DNA of 64,000 nucleotides from Artemia franciscana (lineage: Eukaryota; Arthropoda; Branchiopoda; Anostraca; Artemiidae), in contig NC_088873.1 in NCBI RefSeq assembly GCF_032884065.1, positions 30,028,716 through 30,092,715 of the forward strand, read 5' to 3'. The notes beneath the pieces were generated by a model, which worked only from the letters and a program-made list of their open reading frames with translations, did not search any database and was not told the origin of the DNA. Every line of letters starts with the position of its first letter. Position 1 is the first letter of the stretch. Below are positions 25,126 to 36,999 of the stretch, one piece after another. Both the position numbers and the translations under genes were made by a program.

Positions 25126-25752
25126 TTATTTATTTATTTCAAAACGTATAAAATCAACACAAATATCCACTGAAGTTTTCTTATGAAATTTATACGTGGC
25201 AGGCAAGTCATATCTAAGCTGAGCCAACACAGAAGCATTGTATCCCCATTCTTTGGCCCTAGATACAACATGTTGCCTCGTGGATGTCTTGTGTAGGGAA
25301 TAAACAGCATTATTTGACAACTCAACTGCAACTTTAAGAAACTTCATGTCAATACCAGCATTATTTTTGGTGCCAAATGGTGGGTTCATAACTATGGTAT
25401 CGAACATCCCACGGTAACTATCACTCAATTTTGTCACATCACATTGAATAAAATCCAAATTACTTAATTCATAAGATTCAACGTTAACTGACGCAGTATT
25501 TAAAGCCTCAGAATCAATATCAAATCCAATGACAGCTTCAGCACCAACTAAACTACTACCTATAGAAAGTATACCACATCCACAACCAAAATCTCCAACA
25601 ATATTCCCACTTATGTCGCCAAAGTTATTTTCAATTGTAAATAGCATACAGGCAGCAATATGAGGAGATGTAACGTACTGTTCTAAACCTATTTTTGGAT
25701 TCTCGAATCCTTCCGCATCTTGAAGTGCTGATTCTAATTCTTTGCGCTTCAT
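25126..25752 (-). CDS. METTL5: METTL5, 18S rRNA N6-adenine methyltransferase
   Basis: Intronless 208-codon frame, close to the usual METTL5 length of about 209 aa. In the known family this enzyme, stabilised by TRMT112, methylates one adenosine of 18S rRNA. Visible in the sequence are an N-terminal RKELESALQ helix, the SAM-binding loop DFGCGCG (residues 54-60), acidic GFDID of motif II (76-80), the catalytic NPPFGTKNN (123-131), and the C-terminal block LRYDLPATYKFHKKTSVDI, which closely matches animal METTL5. The start is the first Met of the frame; its ATG overlaps the TGA of the INIP frame upstream (ATGA), with no splice site between them, so both frames lie on one exon. Two overlapping AATAAA hexamers (minus strand, 25129-25138) run through the last codons. 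No motif is missing; it looks functional. Confidence 0.96.
   Translation of the reverse strand: MKRKELESALQDAEGFENPKIGLEQYVTSPHIAACMLFTIENNFGDISGNIVGDFGCGCGILSIGSSLVGAEAVIGFDIDSEALNTASVNVESYELSNLDFIQCDVTKLSDSYRGMFDTIVMNPPFGTKNNAGIDMKFLKVAVELSNNAVYSLHKTSTRQHVVSRAKEWGYNASVLAQLRYDLPATYKFHKKTSVDICVDFIRFEINK
25129..25138 (-). promoter_or_regulatory. Overlapping AATAAA poly(A) signals at the METTL5 stop
   Basis: AATAAATAAATAA on the minus strand: two AATAAA hexamers lie within the final codons and touch the stop codon at 25126-25128. If used, the 3' UTR of the INIP-METTL5 transcript would be only a few tens of bases. No other close AATAAA is obvious downstream. Confidence 0.45.
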
Positions 25753-28279
25753 TTTCCCAAAGGAGCCTCAAATCGTGGCAATACAGGTAAAACTAAATTA
25801 CCAAAGTTAGAATCTTGGGGAACAAAATATCCTAATGATTGACTATTGGCGTGTTGAAGAGCTGATCTCTGAGCAGGAGAGAGTCCTGGTGGTAAATAAT
25901 CGATCCCTCCAGACACCTGCAAAAATAGGTCATAACACTCTATTTAAATATAAAACAAAAGCTCAATCTGCTCAAACACTTATCTCTACACAAATTTCAC
26001 AAAATTCAATCAAAATAAAGACTAATTAAAATACAGAAAAAAATATATAATTTGGAAATTTTAATATTTATATATTTAAATAATTAGACTTTTTTTTTAG
26101 AATTTCCTGAAAATTTAAAAAAAAAGATGCAGAAGTTCGATATCAGGTTAGCAAAGAGATAATTTCATATTCTAAGTGAGTCCAACATTAAATGCTCCTT
26201 GCAAGGTTAATTGTCAGTCCTAGGAAAGTTTTTTTAAGCTAGTTGAAGACTAAAGAGGCTAAAAAAATTTTATCTGAAATAATTAACCAGATTTTCTGCA
26301 AATAGTGATATCATTTCATCTACAGACATTTCATCTATCATTTCTTATCTACAGACCACTAATCATAAGACAGGCTAAAGAAAAAAAAAATCTACAAAAG
26401 CACTAGAATTGCCCTGCAATATAATTAAGTGGGGTGAGAGTAAATAACCTTGAAATCGAGGAGGGTCAAAAGTTTTCATTATGAATTTGCTGAAAAGATC
26501 AAAAAGAGGAAATCAAGACGTTAGATTCCCATTTATAAAGATCTACCCTTATACGAAAATTCAAAAACAGGGCTCGTAAAACCACAATTCATCTTGTATT
26601 CTTAATGTTTGTTTTTTTTTATAAATCATGGTTTTAGTAAACAAATAACAAGAATAAATTATATACTCGTCCTTTTCCAATTTGGAGAAATATTAGACTA
26701 GAAGTCAAATTCTTGCATAAGCAAGAAAGAAAAGCACACCAATCTAAAGTTAATATTTATTTACTTTTTCTACAACTAGAATACTTCAGCACAACACATA
26801 AAAGTACTAGCAAAAAAGTGGGGTAGCCTCGTATTTTACTAAGATTTTAAAATTTTATATAACAAAAAGGAATATTAATAAAAATCAGAGAAGACAAGAA
26901 AATGCAGCTAATCAGCATGAATTTCACCTGCCAAATTTTCAAACGTAAATGAAAGGTTTTTCTTTATTTATGTTTGTCTAAATTGGCAGGTTTACACATT
27001 ATATGTTATTAATCAAAGGGTTTCAACTGACTATAAATAAATATTAGGTCTTAGTTCATTCATTAGTAAATAATATTTTATGAGTAATATTTTCTAAGGA
27101 GAAGACATTCTAATTAAATATTCTAATAAATTTAACATTCCCAATCCGTACAAAACACTACCATGTTGATTTTCAGGAAGGGATGGCGGGGATGAGCCTC
27201 AGGCCAAGTTTCCAAATTAGATTGGAATCTTTAGGGCAGCCCGCATTTCTTGGATAGATCCATTGTCAGAAGCTCAATGGGATACCTGAGACACCAACTT
27301 ACAGCAAAAAGATTCTAAAGTTAGTTCCTTGTGGCACTAGCTTCGTAATTTTGTCACTGTTTTTATTTCTACCTTTGGTAATATTTTATGCTATGGATTA
27401 TTTTTAAGAAATTCTGCAACTGAAATGGAAACTACGCATCCGTACTAAAATTTTGCATTTAAAAATTTTAGTACTCATTTAAGGATAATAAATACTAAAC
27501 ACTTTTTATGCAAATACTAATAAATATTATTCAAAATTAATTTAAAAGAATATAGGTTTTGAATTTAACTGTTATTTTGTCAGTTGTTTTCTACAACACA
27601 GGATTTTATATATTGGGATAAAATAAAAAATAATGTTAATAATTGTTCATTTATCCTGACCCGAAAAATCAAAGGAGAAAAGCTCTATGATTACCTGCAG
27701 CTGAGTGTTTGACCCAATAGTAGGGGGTATAGCACTTGATATTGGTAACACACCTTGCTTCAGGAGTTTCTTCTGAGCCTTTAGCTCTTCAAGTACTTTG
27801 TGGGCAGGGGATTCTAGAAAGAAAAATAAATAAATAGTTCTTTGTACCATTAACCATGTGCTAAGTAGTTTGATATAATAAGAAAAAGTCCAGAAAGCTT
27901 TCATCCTTTAACAAAGCAAAAATGACAACCTTGCCCATAGGGGCAGCAATCGGACTTTTATTCCAGGTAGTTCTTCTTCTTTTTAAGTTTTGATTTATTT
28001 GTCAAAATAATTTCCTTTTGTTTCGTTTATCAGACCAGATTAATTTCTGTTTGTTTTCAGGGGTACCTGACTGTTCATTTTAGTTGCTGTTGGTTTTAGG
28101 TTTTTCAAGATACCAGTTTGCTTAAGCATCATAGCCATTGCGCAGACATCTAAGACGTTCAAAAAAAAAATTATGATTGGTTAAGGATAAGATAAAAATT
28201 TCTTCAGCCATAGGGCAACTTAATGCTACTTACTTGTGCTCACAATAGGACTGGACAATTCTGCCTCGTCTGGGTACAT
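25749..28279 (-). CDS. INIP: INIP / SOSS complex subunit C, three exons
   Basis: Coding exons are 28234-28279 (starting MYPDEAELSS), 27695-27813 and 25749-25916. SOSS-C is a small partner of the single-strand DNA-binding SOSS complex (with SOSS-B and INTS3) in double-strand break repair. The last exon carries the family signature QRSALQHANSQSLGYF, QDSNFGN and ILPVLPR-like VLPVLPR; the middle exon has the helical KVLEELKAQKKLLKQ that matches the N-terminal helix of animal INIP. Splice signals are strong: donors ACAA|GTAAGT and CTGCAG|GTAATC, acceptors TTTCTAG and TTTTTGCAG. Phases agree (1/1, then 0/0). Predicted length is 110 aa against about 104 in human. The start Met is the only one in exon 1. 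Its TGA (25749-25751) shares ATGA with the METTL5 start. An upstream 5'-UTR exon is possible but not seen. Confidence 0.93.
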
Positions 28280-28289
28280 CTGAACAAAT

Positions 28290-29460
28290 CCTTTAAGTGA
28301 GCTAGCTCCATCTACTAAAGTATCTCAAAGACTTAGACAAGGAATTGGAGGAATTATCATGTTGATTTAACTAGGATGTCTAATAAGTGCATCTCCTAAA
28401 TAATTACAGAACACTTTCCAGGATTTTTGTTTTGTTTTGTTCTATCGGACCCAACTATCCCTCACATACTATCCAAAGTTGTTGCTGTGTGTTGATAACT
28501 TCAAAAGCAACTAGAGAATGGTTTTTAACCATCCCTGCCTTGTGGTCACTATTACTGGGTGGTCTTAGATTGCATCTCTCCAGCACTCTAAGAAATTAGA
28601 ATGGTCCTGGGCCTATCTCTACTACTCACCTATTTGTAGGGATAAAAGACTGCTTAGAAGACATACATAGGCAACCTACACTGACTTTGGTAAAATAAGT
28701 CTTTCTCTTAATTTTGATTTGTATCTAGTTCGCTTTGATTAAAGATTTTGAAAACACAATTTTGATGATTCGAGTATGATTTTAGGCCATACTGAAATGT
28801 TTTCAAATTTAACATGTAACTCTAAAACCCTAGAAGTCATAATCTAGCAACAGGATAAAGCTCAGAACACTTCCCTTGGATATTGTTGTTTTTCGGGAAA
28901 TTTCACAATATATGACACAGTTAGTTACAATTTGTCAGATGCGATTGCCTTTTAGGGGGAGGGAAGAAGTGAACAGGCAATAAATACTCGCAGTACACCT
29001 TCCCAGGTCCTAATTTTGACTCTGGATCCGTTCCAAAAGCTGCAAACACCCAGCTTGTCATTTTCCTATGTTTGGGACTATGGACTTTCTAGTTTATACA
29101 ATTCTGCCCTCTTCTTATTTCCACTAGTCTTGTTTCAGTGAAGTACGGCTTGCTGTTTACCAACACCACAAGATAAGATAATATAGCAATTGTTGCTGGC
29201 ATGCTTACTTACCACTGGCAATACCCAACTGACATGATATATACTCCCAGAATACTTAGTATTTCTTAGCATTTCTTAGTGAACCACACGTTTTTCAGCT
29301 GGTTGAGCAGGATCCAATAAGTGGTTCACCAACGACATCTACTTAGAGTTTCAATTAAAATTAGATGATATTACTTCAACAGCAGTTGTAAAGTTTAAAG
29401 ATCTTTATTACAAGCATTTTGCGGCGATATATACTAATTGAATTTTAGGAGATTAAAATT
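28290..29460. other. Upstream flank of INIP, no gene seen
   Basis: Expected to contain the INIP promoter; no TATA box or initiator that I would defend. Confidence 0.4.
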
Positions 29461-29469
29461 AGGTGACTA

Positions 29470-29640
29470 GGAGACTTTATGGACTTCTTACAGAAACGCT
29501 TGCTATTCCAGGCGATGACATTTCCAACAAATTTCCAGTAGGACAGAATCCTTCTCTCCTTGATCTCGTTTTAATAAATGATCTCGAGTAACTCATTAAC
29601 ATAGAATCACAACCCTAATTTGGAGATAGTGACCAATGCA
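29470..29640 (+). pseudogene. LINE endonuclease fragment
   Basis: Reads LAIPGDDISNKFPVGQNPSL, then LDLVLINDLE, a stop, and FGDSDQC, the end of a LINE apurinic-type endonuclease domain (usual form: LLDLVLTN...SDHC). Broken by in-frame stops; the rest of the element is missing. Confidence 0.7.
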
Positions 29641-29644
29641 ATAA

Positions 29645-31290
29645 AATTGCCGATTTCACCTTTACCCACAGTAAAGTTAATGGGAAGTTTTTTCATTCTC
29701 CCATTAAGTTTCATCCCGATCTCTCCACTTTAAGCGTTTTCCAAGATTTCCGGTTTCCCCCTCCAACTCCCCCAATGTCACTGGATCTGGTCAAGATTTA
29801 AAATGAGAGTTCTAAAGCACAAGATCCTTCCAAATACCAAATTTCTTTAAAATCTGATCACCCGTTGGTAAGTTACAAATACCTCGTTTTTTATAATTTT
29901 TCCGAATTCCCCCCCCCAACTCCACCAAAGAGAGCATATACGGTCCGGTTATGTCAGTCACTTATTTTGGACTTGTGTTTATCCTTCCCACCAAGTTTCA
30001 TCCTGATCTCTCTGCTTTCAGCGTTTTCCAAGATTTCCAGTCCCTCCCCCCCCCAATGACACTGGATCCGGTGTCGGGATTCAAAATAAGAGATCTAAGT
30101 TACAAGGTCCTTCTAAATATGATATTTCATACAGATCCGATCATTTCTTCGTAAGTTAAAAATACCAAATTTTTTAATGTTTTAGAATTAATCCCCCCCC
30201 CAACTCCCTCAAAGACAGCAGATCCATTTCTCTTATGCCAATTACGTATCTAGGACTTGTGCTTATTTTGCCAACCTAGTTGCATCCAAATCCCTTCACT
30301 CTAAGCGTTTTCCATATTTTAGGTCCCCCCAACTCCCCCCAGGGTCACCAGATGAGGTCGGGATTTAAAATAAGAGCTCGAAGACATGATTTCCTTCGAA
30401 ACATCAAATTACATTAAGATCCAATTACTCCTTCGTAAGTTAAAAATACCCCATTTTTCTGATTTTTCAGAATTAACCCTCCCCCCTACTCCCCCAAAGA
30501 GAGCGGATCCGTTCCGGTTATGTCAATCATGTATCTAGGACTTGTGATTATTTTTCCCACCAAGTTTCATCCTGATCTCTCGGCTCTAAGCGTTTACCAA
30601 GATTTTAGGCTCCCCCCCCCCAACTCCCCCCGATGTCACCAGATACGGTCAGAATTTAAAATAAGAGCAGTGAGACACGATATCCTTCGAAACATTAAAT
30701 TTCAATAAGATCCAATGACTCCTTCATAAGTTAAAAATACCTCATGTTTTCTAATTTTTCAGAATTAACCCTCCCCCCAACTCCCCCTAAGAGAGCAGAT
30801 CCGTTCCGGTTGTGCCAACCATGTATCTAGGACTTGTTCTTGTTTTTCCCACCAAGTTTCATCCTGGTCCCTCCACTTTAAGCATTTTCCTAAAGTTTAG
30901 GTTTCCCCACCCCAACTCCCCCCTATGTCACCTGATCCGGTCGGGATTTAAAATAAGAGCTCTGAGATACAATAGCCTTCCCACGAATCAAATTTCATTA
31001 AGATCCAATCACCAGTTCGTAAGTTAAAAAAACCTCCTTTTTTCTAATTTTTCCGATTTACCCCCCCCCCCCAGTTCGTCAAATCGGAGAAACGACAATT
31101 TCTAATTTAATATGGTCTGGTTCCTGATACGCCCGCCAAATTTCATCGTCCTACCTTACCTGGAAGTGCCTAAAGTAGCAAAACCAGGACAGACAGACTG
31201 ACGGACCAACAGACAGACCAACAGACGGACAGAATTTGCAATTGCTATATGTCACTTGGTTAATACCAAGCACCATAAAAACGCATTTTG
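29645..31290 (+). repeat. Satellite-bearing element, five ~285-292 bp units plus terminal module
   Basis: Units repeat the blocks AAGTTTCATCCTGATCTC, a C-rich CCAACTCCCCC tract, GGATTTAAAATAAGAGC and AAGTTAAAAATACC. The array ends in a (GACA)n-like stretch (near 31187-31235), then a hairpin CACTTGGT-TAAT-ACCAAG. The same element in reverse lies at 53.6-55.4 kb. No coding frame is conserved. The central tandem array with a terminal hairpin recalls Helentron/DINE-type elements, but the ends do not prove it. Confidence 0.8.
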
Positions 31291-31299
31291 AAAAAAACG

Positions 31300-32735
31300 G
31301 CCTGGTGAAAAAATTAACCATCTGACACTGATTCAGGAATGGTAACTGTTATATTGGTTCATCTTAAAAATAAAAGCTTATTGCAAAAAGAAATTTATTG
31401 GATTTCAAAAAAAAAAGTCTATAGCCCCTATGGTGTCAGATCAAAATGAAAAGTGGACCGTTGGAGTCAGCATGGTCAACGAACTGGTACAGGGAAATTA
31501 CAGTCTCCTTTACACATACAAAAAGTACAAAGGCGGAGTATTAATAAAAAAACACAAGATAAAAGCATACAATCAATAAAATCAATGAGAAACTTGAACA
31601 AGATGATAGTGAGGAGGAAAATGCACATAAGCCAAACATAAGAGTTTCCCATGCCACATATCCAACTTCAAAACAAAATCTAAAACATCAAAATTATTTA
31701 ACAGAAACTGTTCTTTTTTCCTGAACAAAATCAGAAAAAAGATTATCCAAAACATTGAGAAATAAAATTCATACCCAACAGATGGCAGAAGACAACTACT
31801 GTTTATACTATCACAATTTTTTTATCATCAGTATTTACTTTTTACCAATCTTTCCTACATAGAGGAAAATCCATCCCTTACCAACATATCAATCTCAAGT
31901 AACAGTTATATTTGTGCTATGTTTTATGTTTAAGAATAGCCACACTACAAGAATTAGGTTAACCATATTCAGTTTATATTCTAAATTATGGTTTTACTTT
32001 TTTTTAATATTTTTTTTTCTATTAAAAAAAAAAAAAAAATAGGGGTACACAAACCAGATGGATTTTTTCAGTTTTTTCATGTATATGTCATGAAGGCAAG
32101 GAAGTATATTCTGCCTCTTTCAAACACATCACAAGTCTTTCACAATCTGGGTTGCAGCAGTAGATAGCAACCTAGTAAGAGATAATCATGTCCAATAGTA
32201 AAAAAAATAGCCCATACCTACTAGAACTAGAGTCATATCAACAATAGAAGTGCACTATTAGAACTACTTGTCCAATACCCCTATATAGGAAACTAACTGA
32301 CCCTTGGTTTGAATAACAAGGAAAATATATTGGCTTGAAATTCAAGAAAAGTGGCTGAAACCAAGATATACTGCATTGACGACATCTTTTTTATTTTTCG
32401 GGGTTTTTGTTGCTTCAGCTAGCTGGAACTGTAAAATCATAGAGAGCTCTTTAGTGGCACCTTTGAAAGAAAAGTGATATACTTAAAAACCTTTCATAAT
32501 TAACAAAAATAATTTCAAAACAAAATTATTTCTTTACAAAAAACTGCATTTTTTCTATAGCTTTGTAGTAGCAAATGTTATTCTGCTTGCCTCCTTCAAC
32601 CGAACTGTTTTTGGTTCGACTTGTAAAGTGCTTATTCTATAACGTTGTGCTTTATTTCTGTAGAAAAAAAAATCCTTTTTTTTTTTTTAGTCCACAGTTC
32701 AGGACTGCTAAAGTTATTGTGTGAACTGCAACATT
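31300..32735. other. No gene seen
   Basis: AT-rich with homopolymer runs (32020-32040). The 62-codon Lys/Gln-rich frame at 31453 is compositional. Confidence 0.45.
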
Positions 32736-32739
32736 TAGT

Positions 32740-33010
32740 TTTAAAGCATAATGGGCCAATTGCAAAATTGTGAGAGTTTGACATGCCTAATATCTCTAAA
32801 GACATAGTTGCTGGATCATTCTACTATGCTGAGCAGAACGGCTGTCTCAAAATTTTGACTGGATGTGTGGAAAATGAATGGGTTTGAGAGAAGGGCTGCT
32901 TGCCATCCAATCTCTTTTTACTATTGAAAGGAGCACCAGAACTTTAATTTTCGACATTAGCTCCTTTAAAAGTTCCAATGATACTTCTAGCTATTATAGA
33001 GTGGTGCCTA
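32740..33010 (+). repeat. Family B repeat, single unit
   Basis: Carries the recurrent blocks AAAGACATAGTTG, CTATGCTGAGCAGAACGGC and CTCAAAATTTTGACTGGATG, then a gap and GCACCAGAACTTTAATTTTC. The same order occurs at 36.0-36.9, 61.0 and 63.5-63.9 kb. Related to the middle of family A but without its hairpins. Confidence 0.65.
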
Positions 33011-33239
33011 TGATATTACTTATATGTCCATTTGAAAACCTGCATGCATATGTTTCTTTGTGTAATTGAAATTCCTAAACATTCTCTATATGTTTCATCT
33101 TAATACTCTTAGCATCAATATGTAAGTTACTCTTCAGATATTGCTTTGCTACCTTTTTGAAAGTAGACATGCTCATAGTTTTTTTTTATTTAGTTCATTA
33201 TCTACCTAAATATTCCTTAACAATTTTACCTTAATGCCC

Positions 33240-34440
33240 TTAGCTTGTGCAGTAGCAATAATTTTAGCAGCATTAGTAGCAATATCCACGAAGCACCTTT
33301 GGTTTCTTCAACATCCCCATCAACACAAGCTGAAAGTTTCAGCTTAATACATATCATTAACCATTCCAGAAGCATTTCTAATGCATCCACTTGACAACCT
33401 GTGTGGGCATAATGAGTTTTGAGTTAGTTACACACAGTTTCTATATATCCCACATTTTTCGCCTTAATATAGTGAGGCTACTTGTAAAAGCAGCAGTAGT
33501 AGTAGTAGTAGCAGTAAAATTAATTGTGGTATCCTAAGCTTTAGTGGCACTAGTTCAACATCCCTCACAACAAACCCTGTTATTTTCAACTTTACACACT
33601 AAACTGTTCCAATGGTATTGCTGTTACGCCCTTTTGACAACCTACACACAGAGGGTGTCTTTTGGTTCAGTTCATCTTCCACCTCAAAATTTCTTGAAAA
33701 TTCCTTCTTCATACCCTTAGTCATAATTTTAATAGTAGTCACAGTAGTAGTTGATATTACTAGTATAAGTATTAAGTAGTGGTAGCACTACTAGCAGCAG
33801 TAGTATAAACCTATTGCCTTTTGGTCAGTAGAGCATCTCTGTTGTCAAGTCCTGGAAGTTTCAACTTGATACAATTAGCCAGTGCTATGACATTGCTGAT
33901 ATATCCTTTTGATAACCTGTATGTTCATATACTTCTTGAAATTTTCATCTTAATGCTCTAAGCCCTACAGGCAGTTGTAATAAAAGTAGCAGTAGTAGTA
34001 AATGTAGAAGAAATAGTAGCATCAGCAGTATATTACCTTTTGGTGAGATGATCTTCCCCTTTAAATATTCTCTGAAAGTTTCAATTTAATACCCAAACCA
34101 AAACTTGAGATATGCTATTTTGACAATATGTATTCACATAGATTTTTTTGATTTAGTTCAAATTTCTCTTAATACTGTAAATGGAGTAGTGCAGTAGTAT
34201 TAGTGTTGGTATTGTAGTAGCATTGGTAGCATGCAAAAATATTGCCTTTTTGATCATCTCCCTTATAATTTCCTGAATTTTCTAAATTAATATACTCAGT
34301 TATTCCTGTGTTGCATCCTTCTGACAATCTGTCTACACATAATGTAATATGATTTAGTTCAACACTCCCCTCCACATTCTCTGAAAGTCTCAACTGAATA
34401 CCCTTTGTATTCTTGGAAAGCAAAGTTCAAACATACATGC
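33240..34440. repeat. Degenerate ~230-bp tandem array with internal (AGT)n runs
   Basis: Each unit has a (GTA)n/(AGT)n trinucleotide stretch (for example 33490-33512, 33735-33750, 33985-34000), then a moderately conserved block with TTTTGACAACCT and AAAGTTTCA-type pieces. About five units, strongly diverged. Confidence 0.55.
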
Positions 34441-34544
34441 CTCTCTGATAGTAGGTGTAAACAATGAACAAATTGCCTAACTTACAGCCCTTGCCCCAAG
34501 GACAGTGGGTAGGTTAACATCCCCAAAGACATAATTATTGGGGA

Positions 34545-34680
34545 AAAAACTATAAAAAAAACTGAAAAAAAACTAACCAAAAAAAAGAAAAAAAGAAAGA
34601 AAAATTAAAAAAAAGAAAAAATTAAAAACTAAAAAAAATTAAGAAAAAACAACAAAAAACTTGAAACTAAAAATCAGTGT
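34545..34680. repeat. A-rich low-complexity tract
   Basis: About 135 bases composed almost only of A with scattered C, G and T; no structure beyond composition. Confidence 0.9.
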
Positions 34681-34689
34681 GAAACTTCA

Positions 34690-35100
34690 AACTAAAAATC
34701 ACCCCTGAAGGACAAAAAATGTCCTTCAGGGATGTTTTGACCTGTGTTTTTCTGTGGGTATGGGTCATACCTTGCAAATCACCTGTTTAAAATAGTGGAT
34801 TCATAGGAAAGTAATATTTTAAGAAGGGAAAAAATTTAGCCTGATAAAGTCGGATAGAACCACACTTTTGCACAACTTTTTGTTTGACATACAGTCGTTC
34901 AAACGGGTTTCTAAAATTATTTGTACAGGAACTTCCTGACCATTTTAATCAAAACACTTGAGAGATGCAAAAAATGTCCTTCAGGGGTGTTTTGACCTGT
35001 GTTTTTCTGTGGGTATGGGTCATACCTTGCAAATAGCCTGTTTAAAATAGTGGCTTCATAGGAAAGTAATATTTTAAGAAGGGGGAAAATTCCAGAAGCA
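34690..35100 (+). repeat. Family C repeat, two tandem partial copies
   Basis: Block ATGTCCTTCAGG...GTTTTGACC...GTGTTTTTCTGTGGGTATG...TTTAAAATAGTG occurs at 34720-34830 and again at 34973-35085. A third copy, extended leftwards, is at 41.14-41.39 kb. A 12-bp hairpin sits at 34703-34731. Confidence 0.85.
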
Positions 35101-35219
35101 AAAAGAACTGAATGGTCAGAAAAAGTCAAGCAGAGCTTGGCCTCTGCAAGTTTATTATATTTACCTCTATTTGCAAAAATCGTAGCATATCCTAAAGGAT
35201 TTTTTTATTAATGTTGGAG

Positions 35220-35870
35220 ACTGTGTGCTGGCATAAGCTTGGATGAGTATTAGTAATAGAAATACCAATCCATCAAAGAGAATCTACATCAGGGATAGTG
35301 AAGCCACTACAAAAAAGAGGAGTACTTGAAGTTTTATTAAAAGAAAGAAATTTGCATTTATCAAGACTAAGAGAAATTCTTATATCCAAAAAAGAAGTAG
35401 CAACACAAGAAACCAAGTTAGATAGACAGGTTATAGTATGACTCATAAAAAGCAGGTCATCAACATAGGCAAAATATGAAACATCAGAAAAAGTAGAGAG
35501 GTAAGTAGCCAATATCTTTGTGGGAACTCCTGAAACACATAATTTGAATAGGGTCAGAGATAAAACTCCACCTTGCCTTATCTCTTTTCACTTTAATAAT
35601 AGTAGCTGGCACTGATTTCAGCTGAAGAAAAGAATTAGGGTACCAGTAACAAAGAAGCATTATAACCAATAGATTAACACCACAACCATGAAGACCAGAA
35701 AAAAGCTAACTATGACATACTCCATCAAAAGCTTTGGTTAGATCAAAATCACAAACATAGATACTCTTTCCCTTAGAATCATTTTCAAGGAACAAAGATA
35801 AATGATACACAATGCTCATGCTAACAACCTACTCTGGGCTGAAATTCAAATCACTCCAATCACTTTGAAT
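35220..35870 (-). pseudogene. LINE reverse transcriptase fragment
   Basis: Minus-strand reading gives DFDLTKAFDGVCHS (the RT block 3 aspartate region), then a second frame with SYFAYVDDLLFMSH, where YVDD is the catalytic box, followed by SLSLDKCKFLSFN. At least one in-frame stop and one frameshift separate the blocks. The clade is unclear, but it differs from the 13.4 kb LINE. Confidence 0.75.
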
Positions 35871-36990
35871 CTTAAAAAGGGTACTAGAACTTCTGATTAC
35901 CAATCTAATGAGCCTCCTTCAAAGTTTATATAGCCACCTTTCTATAAAAAACTTTATATGCCCCCAGGGCATAACTTACAACCCTTGCCCTGTGCATTGT
36001 AGCAGGTGAGAGGGGGGATGACATCTTTAAAGACATAATTTTTGGACCTTTTAACTATACTGAACAAAATAGATTTCCCAAAATTTTGATTGGAAGCATT
36101 CAGGGAAACAGCAGGCATGGGAGGGGGGTTAGTTGTCCCCTAGTCATTTTGGACTATTAAAAGAGGCACTAGCCCCTTCAATTTACAATTGAATGAGCCT
36201 TTTTGGAAGTTTCTACAACAACAAATGACCATCTCAAAATTTCTATCATATGTATTTCAGGAAAATACAAGGTGTGTGTCTGGGGGGAGGGTATCTACCC
36301 TCTAATCACTTTGAACCTTAAAAAGAGTAATCAAACCTTTAGTTACCTATCCAATGAGCCTCTTTTGAAGCTTATATAACCACCCTTGGGCATAAATTAC
36401 AACCCTTGCCCTGAGGGCTGTGGGGGGGGGGTGTTGTCCTCCTTAAAGACATAGTTTTTGGACCTTTTAACTATGCTGAACAACTGGATATCTATGGTGG
36501 GCATGGGAGGAGGGGGTTAGTTGCCCTCTAGTCACTCTTAACTATTAAAGCAATTTAATTTCCAATAAAATGAACCTTTTTCAAAGTTTCTATGACAACA
36601 AATGGCTATCTTAAAATTTTTAACAGATACATTTTTGGGCAAATATAAGGCAGGGGGTATCTACTCTTTGATCATCCTAAATCTTAGAGGGTACTACAAA
36701 TTCTGATTAACAATCCACTAAGCCCCCTCCAAAGTTTAAATGATTACCCTTTCTATTTAACCTTAAATGACTCCAGGGCAAAACTTACAACCCTTAGCTT
36801 GAAGGCTGTGGGGAGTTGTCATCCTCAAATACATAGTTTCTACACCGCAACTATGTTGAACAAAATGGCTATCTTAAAATTTTGATTGGATGTGTTTGAG
36901 GAAATGGTGGGCATGAGAGGTGAGTTAATTGCCCTTTATTTACTTTTGACAGTTGAAAAGAGGCACTAGCCCTTTTAGTTTCCAATTGAA
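35870..36990 (+). repeat. Family B repeat, about three tandem units of ~390-415 bp
   Basis: The block CAACCCTTGCCCT followed by a G-rich run, AAGACATAGTTTTTGGACC, TATGCTGAACAA and GCATGGGAGG recurs near 35,980, 36,400 and 36,790. Units are diverged; no frame is conserved. Confidence 0.7.
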
Positions 36991-36999
36991 TGAGTCTTT

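Noticed and set aside
33240-34440. CRISPR-like regular array
   Set aside because: Units are about 230 bp, strongly diverged, with trinucleotide runs; eukaryotic tandem repeat.
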